A DNA stretch of 64,000 bases from an uncultured bacterium (GCA_950022495.1 CATLLJ010000012.1:1-64000); one strand, 5' to 3'; numbered from the stretch's first letter, positions 8,716-17,781 are shown. Program-made: numbers and translations. The notes: generated by a model from the letters alone, not told the origin.

Positions 8716-10047
8716 TTATGCTTCAACTGCTTCTTTTTCAGGTTGAACTTCAACATATTCAATTTTGTTGTTTTCAACCAAGAAACTTCTTACCTTATCA
8801 TTTACGATTTGTTGAGAAATATTTTGTAAGAAATCAGCATTTTGACCAAATTGTTTAACAAAATCTTGAGGTCCGATGCCATAAGCACTTGCAATTCTTG
8901 ATAATCTATCAGAAAAATCAGCTTGTTCAACTGAAATATTTTCATCTTTAGAAATTTTATCAATTACAAGTGAATTTTTAATTCTGATTTTAGCATCTTC
9001 AACTAAAGTTTCGTTAAATTTTTCTTCACTTCCGCCTTGAGATTCAATAAATCTATTCCAGTCAATACCTTGTTGAGCCAATCTTTGACGGTAATCTTCT
9101 CTAAGTGATTGAACTTCTCTATCAACCATTCTTTGAGGAATTTCAACAGATGAAGAATCAATTACAGCTTTAAATACTGAATTTTCAGCACTTGATTTTT
9201 TCAAACTTTCTCTTTGGTGTTCAATATAATCTTTAATATCAGCTTTTAATTCATCAACTGTAGAGAATCTGCTTGATTTTTTAACGAATTCGTCAGTTAA
9301 TTCAGGCATAACTCTTTCTCTTATTTCTTTAAGTTTAATAGCAAAAGTTGCAGGCTGACCTTTTAATTTTTCATCATGGTAATCTTCAGGGAATGTAACT
9401 TGAATATCAAATTCTTCATTGATATTGTGCCCAACTAATTGTTCTGCAAATCCAGGAATAAAGTTTGAATGACCTAAATCTAATGCATAACCTTTAGCTG
9501 AACCGCCTTGAATAGCTTCACCATTACAAGTTCCATCAAAATCAAATACAACAGTATCTGTATTATTTGAAGCTCTATCTAAAACCAATTCAAGTGAAGA
9601 ATGTTGAGTTAAAAAGCCTTCTAAAGCTTTATCAAAAGCACCATCATCTTCTGAAGGAATTTCAGCTTTAACTTCTAAACCTTTGTAAGAACCTAAAGTT
9701 ACTTCGGGTCTTGTTTCAACTTCAAAAGTTACTTCTAAATCTTTACCGGTTTCAAATTTGTATGATGTAATAGCAGGCTGGCTGATAACATCTAATTTGT
9801 TATCATAAACAGCTTGACCTAAATATTTTGGAAGTAATAATTCTAATGCTTCCTGTTGAATTCTATCAACACCAACATGTCTTTCTACAACGGCTCTTGG
9901 AGCTTTCCCTTTTCTAAACCCATCAATATTGATATATTGAGAAATACGGCTTGCAGCTGTATTATAAGCTGTAGTAGCTTCATTAGCCGGAATTGTCATA
10001 CTAACACTTACTAAATTGTCTTGTTCTTTTGTTAATTTTGATTTCAT
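8716..10047 (-). CDS. tig: Trigger factor (ribosome-associated chaperone)
   Basis: First chaperone met by nascent chains. The 443 residues include the N-terminal ribosome-binding domain with the FRKGKAPRAVVE signature (residues 44-55 region; the classical GFRxGxxP loop), a middle FKBP-like prolyl isomerase domain (about 150-240, with FPEDYHDEKLKG), and a long helical C-terminal substrate arm. The C-terminus ends acidic (QPEKEAVEA). It leads the tig-clpP-clpX operon and diverges from rpsP across 260 bases. Confidence 0.95.
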   Translation of the reverse strand: MKSKLTKEQDNLVSVSMTIPANEATTAYNTAASRISQYINIDGFRKGKAPRAVVERHVGVDRIQQEALELLLPKYLGQAVYDNKLDVISQPAITSYKFETGKDLEVTFEVETRPEVTLGSYKGLEVKAEIPSEDDGAFDKALEGFLTQHSSLELVLDRASNNTDTVVFDFDGTCNGEAIQGGSAKGYALDLGHSNFIPGFAEQLVGHNINEEFDIQVTFPEDYHDEKLKGQPATFAIKLKEIRERVMPELTDEFVKKSSRFSTVDELKADIKDYIEHQRESLKKSSAENSVFKAVIDSSSVEIPQRMVDREVQSLREDYRQRLAQQGIDWNRFIESQGGSEEKFNETLVEDAKIRIKNSLVIDKISKDENISVEQADFSDRLSRIASAYGIGPQDFVKQFGQNADFLQNISQQIVNDKVRSFLVENNKIEYVEVQPEKEAVEA

Positions 10048-10206
10048 TTCTTATATCCTTATATTTTTATACATGTCTTTTAAAATTTTATCGCAAAAAA
10101 TAATAAAATCAACTCATGCAAACGGACTAACTTGCTTTCATCCCATATTTAAAGTGAATTATTAACAAAACACTTGCACTAAATTTCTGTTTGTGCTTGA
10201 ATTTAA

Positions 10207-10280
10207 GTAAGGCAAGGGTAATTCCTCTTTAACCCTGCTCAGGTAAAACAACAAGCGGCGGTTGGCTTACCGAAAGTAGC
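10207..10280 (+). promoter_or_regulatory. Structured leader with alternative folds upstream of rpsP
   Basis: The leader can form a closing stem of GTAAGGCAA (10207-10215) with TTGGCTTAC (10262-10270), eight pairs with one mismatch. That stem encloses a GGGT/ACCC hairpin (10216-10219, 10232-10235). The same GCTTAC (10265-10270) can instead pair with GTAGC (10276-10280) in a local hairpin with a CGAAA loop. The two folds are mutually exclusive, as expected of an autoregulatory or riboswitch-like leader. I do not recognise a known riboswitch class. Ribosomal-protein feedback by S16 is one possibility. Confidence 0.35.
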
Positions 10281-10307
10281 AAAACAATAATAAAGAAGGA
10301 AAACAAA

Positions 10308-10676
10308 ATGTTAAAAATCAGATTAAAAAGATTGGGTGCTAAGAAAAATCCTACATACAGAGTAATTGTTATTAACTCAACTACAAAAAGAGAAGGCAGA
10401 CCAATTCAAGAATTAGGTCACTACAACCCAAAAACTAAAGTTATGAAATTAGACAAAGCAGCGGCTTTAGAATGGATTTCTAAAGGTGCTCAACCTACAG
10501 AAACAGTTGCTTATTTAATTAAAAACTGTAATGAAGACGGTACTTTAAACTATGTTAAAAAAGAAACAGTTAAACTTTCTAAAAAAGCTTTAGCTAAAAA
10601 ACAAGCTGAAGAAGAAGCTGCTAAAGCAGCTGCCGAAGCTGAAGCTCAAGCAGAAGAAGCTCCTGCTGAAGCATAG
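10308..10676 (+). CDS. rpsP: 30S ribosomal protein S16
   Basis: Small-subunit protein needed for 16S rRNA folding. The S16 core is residues 1-80: KIRLKRLGAKKNPTYRVIVINS, then GRPIQELGHYNPK. The protein is 122 residues, longer than the usual 80-90. The extra C-terminal tail, from about residue 92, is almost wholly Lys, Ala and Glu (KKALAKKQAEEEAAKAAA), a probable free helix. A good AAGGAA ribosome site precedes the ATG. It stands alone here, without the rimM-trmD-rplS genes that often follow it, and ends in a strong terminator. Confidence 0.96.
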   Translation: MLKIRLKRLGAKKNPTYRVIVINSTTKREGRPIQELGHYNPKTKVMKLDKAAALEWISKGAQPTETVAYLIKNCNEDGTLNYVKKETVKLSKKALAKKQAEEEAAKAAAEAEAQAEEAPAEA

Positions 10677-10696
10677 TTTAACTATAATAAATTCTT

Positions 10697-10730
10697 AAAA
10701 AGCCATTCTCAGTATTGAGAATGGCTTTTT
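10697..10730. terminator. Bidirectional terminator between rpsP and the response regulator
   Basis: A perfect 15-base-pair stem (10697-10711 with 10716-10730) has a four-base loop GTAT. The T-run on one side and A-run on the other serve rpsP on the plus strand and the converging regulator gene on the minus strand. Confidence 0.85.
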
Positions 10731-10746
10731 TAATATAAACACTACT

Positions 10747-11445
10747 TTAAATATTTAATTTATAGCCGCCGCCATATATTGTTTCAATATATTTTTTACC
10801 ACTGGCTATTTTATCGATTTTGCTTCTTAAATGCCTGATATGTACCCTGATTGTTTCAATATCATCATCAGGAGAATATCCCCAGATGTCTTTCAACAAC
10901 TTTGCAGAAGAAACCATATTCCCGTGATTTTGGAATAAAAGATTAAATATATCGAATTCAATAGGAGTTAATTTAACTTGTTTATCTAAAATTTTAACAC
11001 TATATTGTTCCGGAAGAAGAGTAATTTCGCCAAGTGTCAGCAAATCTCTAACAGATGCAGACTCAGGTATCTGGTTTGTTCTTTTTAACAAAGCTCGAAC
11101 TCTTACCAGTAATTCCTCAATTTCAAAAGGTTTCACAAGATAGTCATCAACGCCTATATTAAAACCGTTAACTTTATCTTTTAATTGAGATAGTGCAGTA
11201 AGCATAATTACCGGAATATTTTTGGTTTTTTCATTTTCCCTGATTCGCTTTGCAACTGTAAAACCATCAACCTCAGGCATCATTACATCTAAAATTACAA
11301 GGGATGGAAGTTCTTGTTTTACCAGTGCAAATCCTTTTATTCCATCATGAGCTTGTAGAACATTATAGCCTGCAAGCTCTAGATTAACTTTAATCAACTC
11401 GTTAATTGCAATATCATCATCAACTACTAAAATCTTATTATTCAT
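10747..11445 (-). CDS. OmpR/PhoB-family response regulator
   Basis: Two-component transcription factor, 232 residues. The receiver domain (1-120) has the acidic pocket VVDDD (residues 7-11), phospho-acceptor Asp53 in ILDVMMPEVDG, the switch Thr in VIMLTAL, and Lys in YLVKPFE. A winged-helix DNA-binding domain follows (about 130-232), with LTPIEFDIFNLLF and the recognition helix ETIRVHIRHLRSKI. The layout resembles cyanobacterial RpaA/RpaB. No histidine kinase is adjacent; the only kinase in this window (26541-27821) is distant and looks degenerate, so pairing is unknown. Confidence 0.93.
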   Translation of the reverse strand: MNNKILVVDDDIAINELIKVNLELAGYNVLQAHDGIKGFALVKQELPSLVILDVMMPEVDGFTVAKRIRENEKTKNIPVIMLTALSQLKDKVNGFNIGVDDYLVKPFEIEELLVRVRALLKRTNQIPESASVRDLLTLGEITLLPEQYSVKILDKQVKLTPIEFDIFNLLFQNHGNMVSSAKLLKDIWGYSPDDDIETIRVHIRHLRSKIDKIASGKKYIETIYGGGYKLNI

Positions 11446-11657
11446 AGCAAAATCTTATAATAAAAGCATATAAAGTTAAATACAATTAATAAAACTTAAT
11501 AATATAAAAATGTTAAAAAATAACATATAAGTGTATTTATGACAGTCATTAAATTTTATTATATTGAAATTATTGAAAAATATAACAAAAAAAATATTTT
11601 TAGTATATTATGTAATAGTGTGAAAATATACATTTATTTAATAAGGAGAAATATAAA

Positions 11658-12116
11658 TTGACAGATACATCTTTAGATATGTTTCAAGCAAATTCTGAAC
11701 AGCACGAAAGACACTTAGGACAACATGTTCTAGCTGAATTTTTTGAATGTGATCCGAATACTTTAAACAGTATCGATAAAGTTGAAAAATATATGATAGA
11801 CTCGGCATTAGAATGCGGTGCAACTATCGTACAGAAATGTTTTCATATGTTCAGTCCATACGGAGTATCAGGCGTTGTAATTATCGCAGAAAGCCACCTT
11901 GCTATTCATACATGGCCTGAATTAGGATACGCTGCAGTTGATTTATTTACCTGCGGTACAAAATGTGATCCAAAAGTTGCTTACGAATTCCTTAAAAAGA
12001 AATTTAGTTCAAAAAGAGCTAGTTTCACTGAATTAAAAAGAGGTATTCTTTCAGACGATGAAACAGCTAAAGTTGTTGAAAAACCTTTTGAAATAATGCA
12101 GCAAATCGAAAGTTAA
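11658..12116 (+). CDS. speD: S-adenosylmethionine decarboxylase proenzyme
   Basis: Pyruvoyl enzyme that makes decarboxylated AdoMet for spermidine synthesis. It self-cleaves between Glu78 and Ser79 in IIAESHLAIHTWPE. The catalytic His84 and Cys99 (DLFTCG) are both in place, as in the short class 1B enzymes. I take the start as TTG at 11658 because AAGGAG lies at the right distance (11643-11648) and no ATG fits. That gives 152 residues, about 20-25 more than typical, because of a polar N-terminal extension. No spermidine synthase is near. A decarboxylase at 24257 could supply another polyamine step. Confidence 0.92.
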   Translation: MTDTSLDMFQANSEQHERHLGQHVLAEFFECDPNTLNSIDKVEKYMIDSALECGATIVQKCFHMFSPYGVSGVVIIAESHLAIHTWPELGYAAVDLFTCGTKCDPKVAYEFLKKKFSSKRASFTELKRGILSDDETAKVVEKPFEIMQQIES

Positions 12117-12158
12117 CAATACAATAAGATAAAATTTAATAGAATTTTTAATGTTTAG

Positions 12159-12199
12159 ATAGCCTAACTGGAGAGAGATAATATCTACAGTTAGGCTAT
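12159..12199 (+). terminator. Terminator after speD
   Basis: A 12-base-pair stem ATAGCCTAACTG (12159-12170) with CAGTTAGGCTAT (12188-12199) closes a 17-base purine-rich loop and is followed by TTTTAT. The loop is large for a simple terminator, so some other RNA role cannot be excluded. Confidence 0.6.
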
Positions 12200-12278
12200 T
12201 TTATAAAAAAGATAACGATGTTTAATTATCATAATTAAAATAAAACAATTTACAAATAAAACAAAAAAGGAGAAAACA

Positions 12279-12551
12279 ATGAAAACCCCATCAGTAAACA
12301 TAGTTAAAGCAAGCAGTATTTTAGAAGACTGGAATTTATTACGTTCTAACAAAATTCAAAGATATGGATTTGTCAGACCAGATGCACTAATTGACACTGC
12401 AGCAACAAATAATTTAGAAAAAGCTGTAATTGATGCAGAAGCAAAACTTAAAGCTGAAGAAGCGTTAAACAAAGCATACGCTTACGGACCAACTGCTCTT
12501 ATTGAACCTAGCGTAGAATTTACACCGGCAGTTGAATATTTCAAATACTAA
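12279..12551 (+). CDS. Small protein of unknown function
   Basis: A 90-residue protein I do not recognise. It has no signal peptide or membrane segment. A helical, charged central stretch (about residues 45-68, LEKAVIDAEAKLKAEEALNKA) lies between segments rich in Pro, Tyr and aromatic residues, ending EYFKY. An ideal AAAAGGAG site precedes the ATG, which supports a real gene. It stands alone between the speD terminator and the converging nnrD, one base past its stop. Confidence 0.6.
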   Translation: MKTPSVNIVKASSILEDWNLLRSNKIQRYGFVRPDALIDTAATNNLEKAVIDAEAKLKAEEALNKAYAYGPTALIEPSVEFTPAVEYFKY

Positions 12552-12552
12552 T

Positions 12553-13380
12553 CTAGGAATTTAAAATAATTTTAAAGACTTTAGGAATACAGCTTATCAA
12601 ATCTTCAGCCATAACTGAATATTCGGTAAGCTTTTCCTTTGCAATATCTCCGCACATACCGTGTGTATAAACACCGAGAACAGCAGCTTCATAAAGGTTC
12701 TTACCCTGAGCCGCCAATCCTGCAATTATTCCGGTTAAAACATCACCGGAACCTGCTTTTGCCATAGCGTTATTGCCGGTATTATTGATATATTTCTGAC
12801 CATCCGGACTTACTACAACTGTTTTATGCGTTTTCAAAGCTGTGATACAATTATATTTTTGAGAAATTTTAACAGCAGCAGCTTCTACATCTGCTAAAAT
12901 ATCCTCCAAAGAACAATTTAATAACCTTGCAGCCTCTTTTGGATGAGGAGTAAACAGAACATTACTAAAATTTTTGGAACAGAAAAATTCCGGATAATTA
13001 GCTAATATATTCAATCCATCTGCATCTATTATCAATGGTAAATCCGCAGGCATGATATTAAGAACCTGTTTAAAAAGAGAAATGGCATTTCCATCCTGCG
13101 ATAACCCACAGCCAATCGAAATAATATCAGGATGAGTTGTTTTTATAAAACTCTTAATCTGGTTATGAGGTAAAAATACGACATTTTGAGTTTGAGCTGC
13201 AACGGCATCAATCACACGCTCTGTTGAACATAAAAAGCAATACCCACAACCGGTTTTTAATGCAGATACACTTGATAAATATGCTGCACCGGGCATATAA
13301 TCAGAACCTGCAATATTTAAAACTTTACCATAAGTTGATTTATTAGAATTTTCAAACCGTTCAGGAAGTTTATAATCCAT
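12553..13380 (-). CDS. nnrD: ADP-dependent (S)-NAD(P)H-hydrate dehydratase
   Basis: Repairs hydrated, dead-end NADH and NADPH. It belongs to the ribokinase-like YjeF C-terminal family, with the signatures TPHPKEAARLL, DADGLNIL, and AMAKAGSGDVLTGIIAG (nucleotide-binding GSGD). At 275 residues it is the stand-alone dehydratase; the NnrE epimerase half of YjeF fusions is missing and is not in this window. It is the last gene of the minus-strand operon from 19246 and overlaps trmL by 11 bases. Confidence 0.92.
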   Translation of the reverse strand: MDYKLPERFENSNKSTYGKVLNIAGSDYMPGAAYLSSVSALKTGCGYCFLCSTERVIDAVAAQTQNVVFLPHNQIKSFIKTTHPDIISIGCGLSQDGNAISLFKQVLNIMPADLPLIIDADGLNILANYPEFFCSKNFSNVLFTPHPKEAARLLNCSLEDILADVEAAAVKISQKYNCITALKTHKTVVVSPDGQKYINNTGNNAMAKAGSGDVLTGIIAGLAAQGKNLYEAAVLGVYTHGMCGDIAKEKLTEYSVMAEDLISCIPKVFKIILNS

Positions 13381-13819
13381 TTTGTCTTATAGCCTCATAA
13401 GCAACAATAGCAACAGAATTAGATAAATTTAAACTTCTTTGACCTTCCTTCATCGGAATAGTTCTGGCATGAGAATCTGTGACATATTTATCAGGAAGAC
13501 CTCTGGTTTCAGGCCCAAACACAATAAAATCGCCATCTTTGAAGTCAATATCCGTATATAATTTATCAGTTTTTGTTGTCAGATAATAAAACGTTCCATC
13601 AGGAAATTCATCATATAACTGTACCATAGAGTCCAGTTTATGTAAATCAACACTTTCCCAATAATCTAATCCTGCACGTTTTGTGTATTTACTCGTAAGA
13701 GAAAATCCTAATTTCCCCACTAAATACAAGCTTGCCCCACAGCAAGCACAAAGTCTTGCTATATTACCGGTATTTTGAGGAATTTCAGGTTCGTATAAAA
13801 CAATATTAATTTTTGCCAT
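13370..13819 (-). CDS. trmL: tRNA (cytidine(34)-2'-O)-methyltransferase
   Basis: SPOUT-class knot methyltransferase that 2'-O-methylates the wobble base of tRNA-Leu. It shows the family motifs YEPEIPQNTGNIAR at the N-terminus, VFGPETRGLP in the middle, and the AdoMet knot RSLNLSNSVAIVAYEA at the end. I chose ATG at 13819 (149 residues, usual length). An in-frame TTG six bases earlier is possible but adds nothing conserved. It overlaps the CDP-alcohol transferase upstream and nnrD downstream, so it is an internal operon gene. A target tRNA-Leu(UAA) is encoded at 42662-42748. Confidence 0.92.
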   Translation of the reverse strand: MAKINIVLYEPEIPQNTGNIARLCACCGASLYLVGKLGFSLTSKYTKRAGLDYWESVDLHKLDSMVQLYDEFPDGTFYYLTTKTDKLYTDIDFKDGDFIVFGPETRGLPDKYVTDSHARTIPMKEGQRSLNLSNSVAIVAYEAIRQNGL

Positions 13820-14426
13820 TGTCAAATAACTTTCCGCTTTCTGCTACAACAGGAATTGCACGAACTACACAGAAAATAATAGCAATCCATGCTAAAATTT
13901 CAGCAATAACACGAACAATACCGGCACTATTCGGATTCATGTTAGGAATATAAGCAACAATCAACAAAATAAAGGCAGCAACTTTAGCTACAGCATAACT
14001 TATTCTCATAAATTTAGAACCGCAGATAAATTTGCCCCAGGCAGTTGATTGCATAGATTTGTCACCAAATGCAGTCATTCCTTTAGATAATGCAACACTT
14101 CTGATACTATCTGTCGTAAATGCTCTTGTTACACATACAATCGGAAATAAAATATTTAACCATCCCATAACCGCAAATACAATCCAATATGAAACTTCTA
14201 CAATTCTGTCTCCCATAATATCCAGTACAGAACCTAATTCAGAAGATTGATTGTATTTTCTGGCAATATAGCCATCAACACCGTCCATCGCAAAAGCAAT
14301 AATAGTAAGAACCACAGACCAGATATAAGCCGGTGTCGTATGTACAAACAGTAAACCAATTGCAACAAATGCAACAAAAATTCTGCTTATTGAAACAATA
14401 TTTGCAGTATTATTTTTAATATCCAT
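13806..14426 (-). CDS. CDP-alcohol phosphatidyltransferase family protein
   Basis: Integral membrane enzyme that moves a phosphatidyl group from CDP-diacylglycerol to an alcohol. The catalytic signature is complete near residues 47-75: DGVDGYIAR, then G-n3-D-n3-D in LGSVLDIMGDR. The 206 residues carry five to six hydrophobic segments. It lies between a Gfo/Idh/MocA dehydrogenase and trmL in one operon. The alcohol could be glycerol phosphate (PgsA) or an inositol-type head group. The active-site motif is diagnostic of the family only. Confidence 0.85.
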   Translation of the reverse strand: MDIKNNTANIVSISRIFVAFVAIGLLFVHTTPAYIWSVVLTIIAFAMDGVDGYIARKYNQSSELGSVLDIMGDRIVEVSYWIVFAVMGWLNILFPIVCVTRAFTTDSIRSVALSKGMTAFGDKSMQSTAWGKFICGSKFMRISYAVAKVAAFILLIVAYIPNMNPNSAGIVRVIAEILAWIAIIFCVVRAIPVVAESGKLFDNGKN

Positions 14427-14445
14427 TTTTAACCTCTTTTACAAA

Positions 14446-15447
14446 CTATATTTTCTTAGATCTTGAAAGTGCAAAATCAACATTATCAAGATTTTTTGTT
14501 CTATCGCCAAGCATAATTTTCTCAGCTTCTTCTAAAATACTTACAACAATAAATCCGTTTTCACCGTCTGATCTTGCTTTTTTACCTGTTTCGCAGCAGC
14601 TGATGAAGTGCTGGCATTCAAGTTTTAACGGTTCAATTTCAAGTACATCCGGCTGAACAATTTCACTGCTGCCTGCTTTAAAGTTTTCATAAATTGTTAA
14701 TTTATGATCTGGAACTGTGTCATCTAAAATTGCTGTCTTTTCAGTACCGCGAACAAGCAGTTGAACATGTTTCTTCGGTGTAATCCAGCTGTCAGCAATT
14801 TGTCCGACCATACCGCCCTCAAATTCAATTGTAAGATGGGTAATATCCATAATATCATTTCTGTCAGAAGAACATCCAACCGCAGAAATAACTCTTACCG
14901 GATCCTTTCCTGTTACATAACTCATCATTGAAACATCATGCGGTGCTAAATCCCACATAACACTTCTGTCATTTTTAAAGTAATTAATGTTTAATCTGTC
15001 GCTTTGAGCATAAACAATATCACCTAAAACACCTTCATCAATAAGCATTTTCAAACGATTTACTGCCGGATGATATAATAAAAGGTGTCCAACCATTAAA
15101 ACTAACCCTTTGCGGTCTGCTAAATCAGTTAAATCTCTAGCTTCTTGTGCAACAGTAGAAATAGGTTTTTCAACATAAACATGTTTACCTGCTTCAAGCA
15201 TTGCTTTAACAAATTTATAATGTGTATGGCTTGGTGTTACAACAACGACACCGGTTATTTCATCACTATTTAAAATATCATTAAAATCTTTTGTTGTTTT
15301 TACATCAGGATACTGTTCACGAACTTTGGCCAGATTTTCATCATCCAAATCGCAAACCATTCCTAAAGCATTTAAATTATAGAAATTACGAACAATATTT
15401 CTTCCCCAGAGTCCGCAACCTAATACAGCTATTTTTTGTTCACTCAT
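14446..15447 (-). CDS. Gfo/Idh/MocA family NAD(P)-dependent sugar dehydrogenase
   Basis: Soluble oxidoreductase, 333 residues. The Rossmann loop AVLGCGLWGRN is at residues 7-17, and the catalytic EKP motif is at 93-95 (YVEKPIS). The C-terminal alpha/beta domain includes GHLLLYHPAV and WDLAPHD. This combination is usual in UDP-sugar 3-dehydrogenases of the WlbA/WbpB kind, used in envelope glycan synthesis. The neighbouring glycosyltransferase and CDP-alcohol transferase support an envelope role. The exact substrate is unknown. Confidence 0.85.
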   Translation of the reverse strand: MSEQKIAVLGCGLWGRNIVRNFYNLNALGMVCDLDDENLAKVREQYPDVKTTKDFNDILNSDEITGVVVVTPSHTHYKFVKAMLEAGKHVYVEKPISTVAQEARDLTDLADRKGLVLMVGHLLLYHPAVNRLKMLIDEGVLGDIVYAQSDRLNINYFKNDRSVMWDLAPHDVSMMSYVTGKDPVRVISAVGCSSDRNDIMDITHLTIEFEGGMVGQIADSWITPKKHVQLLVRGTEKTAILDDTVPDHKLTIYENFKAGSSEIVQPDVLEIEPLKLECQHFISCCETGKKARSDGENGFIVVSILEEAEKIMLGDRTKNLDNVDFALSRSKKI

Positions 15448-15530
15448 CTTTTCCCTAACCTTCTTTATTATTAACTATCTTAATTCAATTATAAGCTTGA
15501 AAATATATTTTGCAAATATATTACAAGTAA

Positions 15531-16406
15531 TTATCTTCTTCTATTCTGATCTCTCATTGAGTTTTGAGCTTCAACACGCATGTTGTACATTTCTTCATAT
15601 CTTTCATAGAACAACTGTCTATCCTCAGCAGGAAATCTTGTTGCAAGCTTATCCAACAATGGTTTTGGTATTTCCGAAATTTTAACCATTCTGTTAAGAG
15701 CCTCATCAGAAAGAGGATACAGCGGTTTATAATTTTTATAGAATATGTGATTACATTCAGCTTCACTTTGTACTCCAAATTTAGTAATCTGTTCACCTAA
15801 TTTATAAGTAACTACATTGCTTTCAAAATAAATACCTTTGTAATTATTTAAAATAAGTCTAATTACTAAATCATAATCTGCTAGCAGTTTAAATTTTTCA
15901 TCAAAACCATGAAGTTCATCAAGTACACTTCTTTTAAATACCATAGCCTGACGCGGGCATGGTGAAACCTGAAAGGTATTAAGAATTGCCGGAACAAATT
16001 GGAAAACAAAACCTTCAGGGTGAATACAATAAGACGGGAAGAAACAGAAATCTGCATCTTCTGCTTCCATTAAATTAACGATATCTGCAATTGCAGTAAT
16101 ATCTTGATAAAAATCATCACAACTTAAAAAAGAAACATATTTACCTTTAGCTCTCATCAAACCTTTATTCATAGCATTGAATTTGCCTCTATCAGATTCT
16201 GAAAAGAAATTAATAAAACCGGAATTTTTATATTCTTTCAACAATGTAACAGTTTCATCTGTAGATGCATTATCAATAATCAGATGTTCGATATATGGAT
16301 AAGTCTGCCTATCTAACAGATTTATCAACAGTGTAAAATCATCTGCCTGATTATTTTCAACTATATTGTATGTTGGTGTTATAACGGTAAACTCCGGTTC
16401 GTACAT
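15531..16406 (-). CDS. Family 2 glycosyltransferase
   Basis: GT-A fold transferase, 291 residues, expected in the cytosol at the membrane. The N-terminal nucleotide-sugar motifs are TVITPTYN (residues 7-14), HLIIDNASTDETV, and the donor-metal acidic pair in SCDDFY. RGKFNAMNKGL fits the donor loop of WcaA/SpsA-like enzymes. The C-terminal third is unique and ends Arg-rich. It sits between dacB and the Gfo/Idh dehydrogenase with small gaps, so it likely builds an envelope glycan. Acceptor and sugar are unknown. Confidence 0.88.
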   Translation of the reverse strand: MYEPEFTVITPTYNIVENNQADDFTLLINLLDRQTYPYIEHLIIDNASTDETVTLLKEYKNSGFINFFSESDRGKFNAMNKGLMRAKGKYVSFLSCDDFYQDITAIADIVNLMEAEDADFCFFPSYCIHPEGFVFQFVPAILNTFQVSPCPRQAMVFKRSVLDELHGFDEKFKLLADYDLVIRLILNNYKGIYFESNVVTYKLGEQITKFGVQSEAECNHIFYKNYKPLYPLSDEALNRMVKISEIPKPLLDKLATRFPAEDRQLFYERYEEMYNMRVEAQNSMRDQNRRR

Positions 16407-16428
16407 ATTTGTACTCCTTTTATTTTAA

Positions 16429-17781
16429 TTAGTAATTTACATAAATTTGGCGAAGAATTTGTTCTTCTATATTTTTTTTATCAGCAGGAAGAGTTTTTGC
16501 ATCATTTATCATTATATCAAAGGCGTAAACTTTTCCTTTTCTGGATGTAATATAACCTGCAATCGCACTTGCACCTGACAAAGTGCCTGTTTTTGCCCTA
16601 AGGTTATCCTTGAAATAAAGCATTCTAGTTTTTAATGTACCTTCACCTGCAGTCGGCAGGTATGTTTTAAAGGTTTCAAAATCATCAGATTTAGCTTTAA
16701 ATACAAGGAATTTTGTCATATAATCAGCAGTCATTATATTATTTTTTGATACACCGCTTCCATCAACGATTTTAATATCATCAGATAATAAACCGTTAGT
16801 TTGCTGGTATTGTTTGAGCATACTCAATGAATTATCAATATTTCCCTGCCCATTTGAATAAACTGCACCTGCTAATTTAAAAAGGGTCTCAGCAACAAGA
16901 TTATTGCTATTTTTTATAATTACCTGAAGTGCCTGAGAAATATCATGGTTAACTTCGTCAACTAAATATATATTTTCTTCAGGAAGTTGTGCATTTTTTA
17001 TTCCAGAAGCATATTCCAGCTTCTTAGAATGAATAACATCTTCCAATCTTAAAGTAAAATATCTTTTTTGATTATTTACAGGAATTTTAAAAGTTTGAGT
17101 TTTTGAGATAGTCCCAGAAACATTTAATATATTTGGCGAAATAGTATTATTTCTATTTAATTTTACATTGTTAGCAGAAGCAATATCTGTGTTAACTAAA
17201 TTCATAAACGTAAGCGGATAAAAAGGCTTAACAACAATTGATGCCGGAGTATTGTTAACATTAGGAATAACTTCAATTTTCAGCATATTGTCATCAAGGT
17301 TATATGCACTGAATTTTGGCATTAGAGGATTTAAATCATCGTCCCATTGCCATCCTTCACCCCATTCAACGTTATCAAATATTGAATCATCAATATAAAT
17401 ATTTTTAGGCTCAATTATATTTTTATTTCTCGCAGTTTCAAACAATTGAGATAAATCCCCTGAAACTAAGAAAGGATCAGCACCAAGTACTAAATATAAA
17501 TCATTATTTGTACTTTTATATAATTTAGTTGAAAATTTATAATCTTTACCCAGGCAATCTGCGGCAGCAGATGATGTAACAAGCTTAAGAGTAGAAGCCG
17601 GTATCATTGGAGCCTTATCATTAAGTGTATAAATAGAATTACCATTTTCAACATCTTTTATAGATACAGAAATAGCACTCTTATTTATATTCAATGAATT
17701 TATAGTTTTAGATAAAGGGTCTGCAATAGCTTGAGTTATTGAAAAACAAACCATTAATAAAAATAATATTATTTTACGCAT
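16429..17781 (-). CDS. dacB: D-alanyl-D-alanine carboxypeptidase/endopeptidase (PBP4, S13)
   Basis: Periplasmic penicillin-binding protein that trims or cleaves peptidoglycan cross-links. A Sec signal peptide covers residues 1-20 (ITQAIA|D). Catalytic Ser63 and Lys66 are in PASTLKLVTS. The second motif is in VDGSGVSKNN, and the KTG box is RAKTGTLSG near the C-terminus. The 450-residue length and the insert between first and second motifs fit class C PBP4. Its start overlaps the upstream nitrilase gene by 13 bases, indicating coupling. Confidence 0.92.
   Translation of the reverse strand: MRKIILFLLMVCFSITQAIADPLSKTINSLNINKSAISVSIKDVENGNSIYTLNDKAPMIPASTLKLVTSSAAADCLGKDYKFSTKLYKSTNNDLYLVLGADPFLVSGDLSQLFETARNKNIIEPKNIYIDDSIFDNVEWGEGWQWDDDLNPLMPKFSAYNLDDNMLKIEVIPNVNNTPASIVVKPFYPLTFMNLVNTDIASANNVKLNRNNTISPNILNVSGTISKTQTFKIPVNNQKRYFTLRLEDVIHSKKLEYASGIKNAQLPEENIYLVDEVNHDISQALQVIIKNSNNLVAETLFKLAGAVYSNGQGNIDNSLSMLKQYQQTNGLLSDDIKIVDGSGVSKNNIMTADYMTKFLVFKAKSDDFETFKTYLPTAGEGTLKTRMLYFKDNLRAKTGTLSGASAIAGYITSRKGKVYAFDIMINDAKTLPADKKNIEEQILRQIYVNY

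Noticed and set aside
10200-10290. Signal recognition particle RNA (ffs) in the rpsP leader, from a CTCAGGT and AAGCGGC pattern
   Set aside because: The GGAA-type tetraloop stem and the symmetric AGCAG loop of SRP RNA are missing. The alternative-fold leader explains the sequence better.
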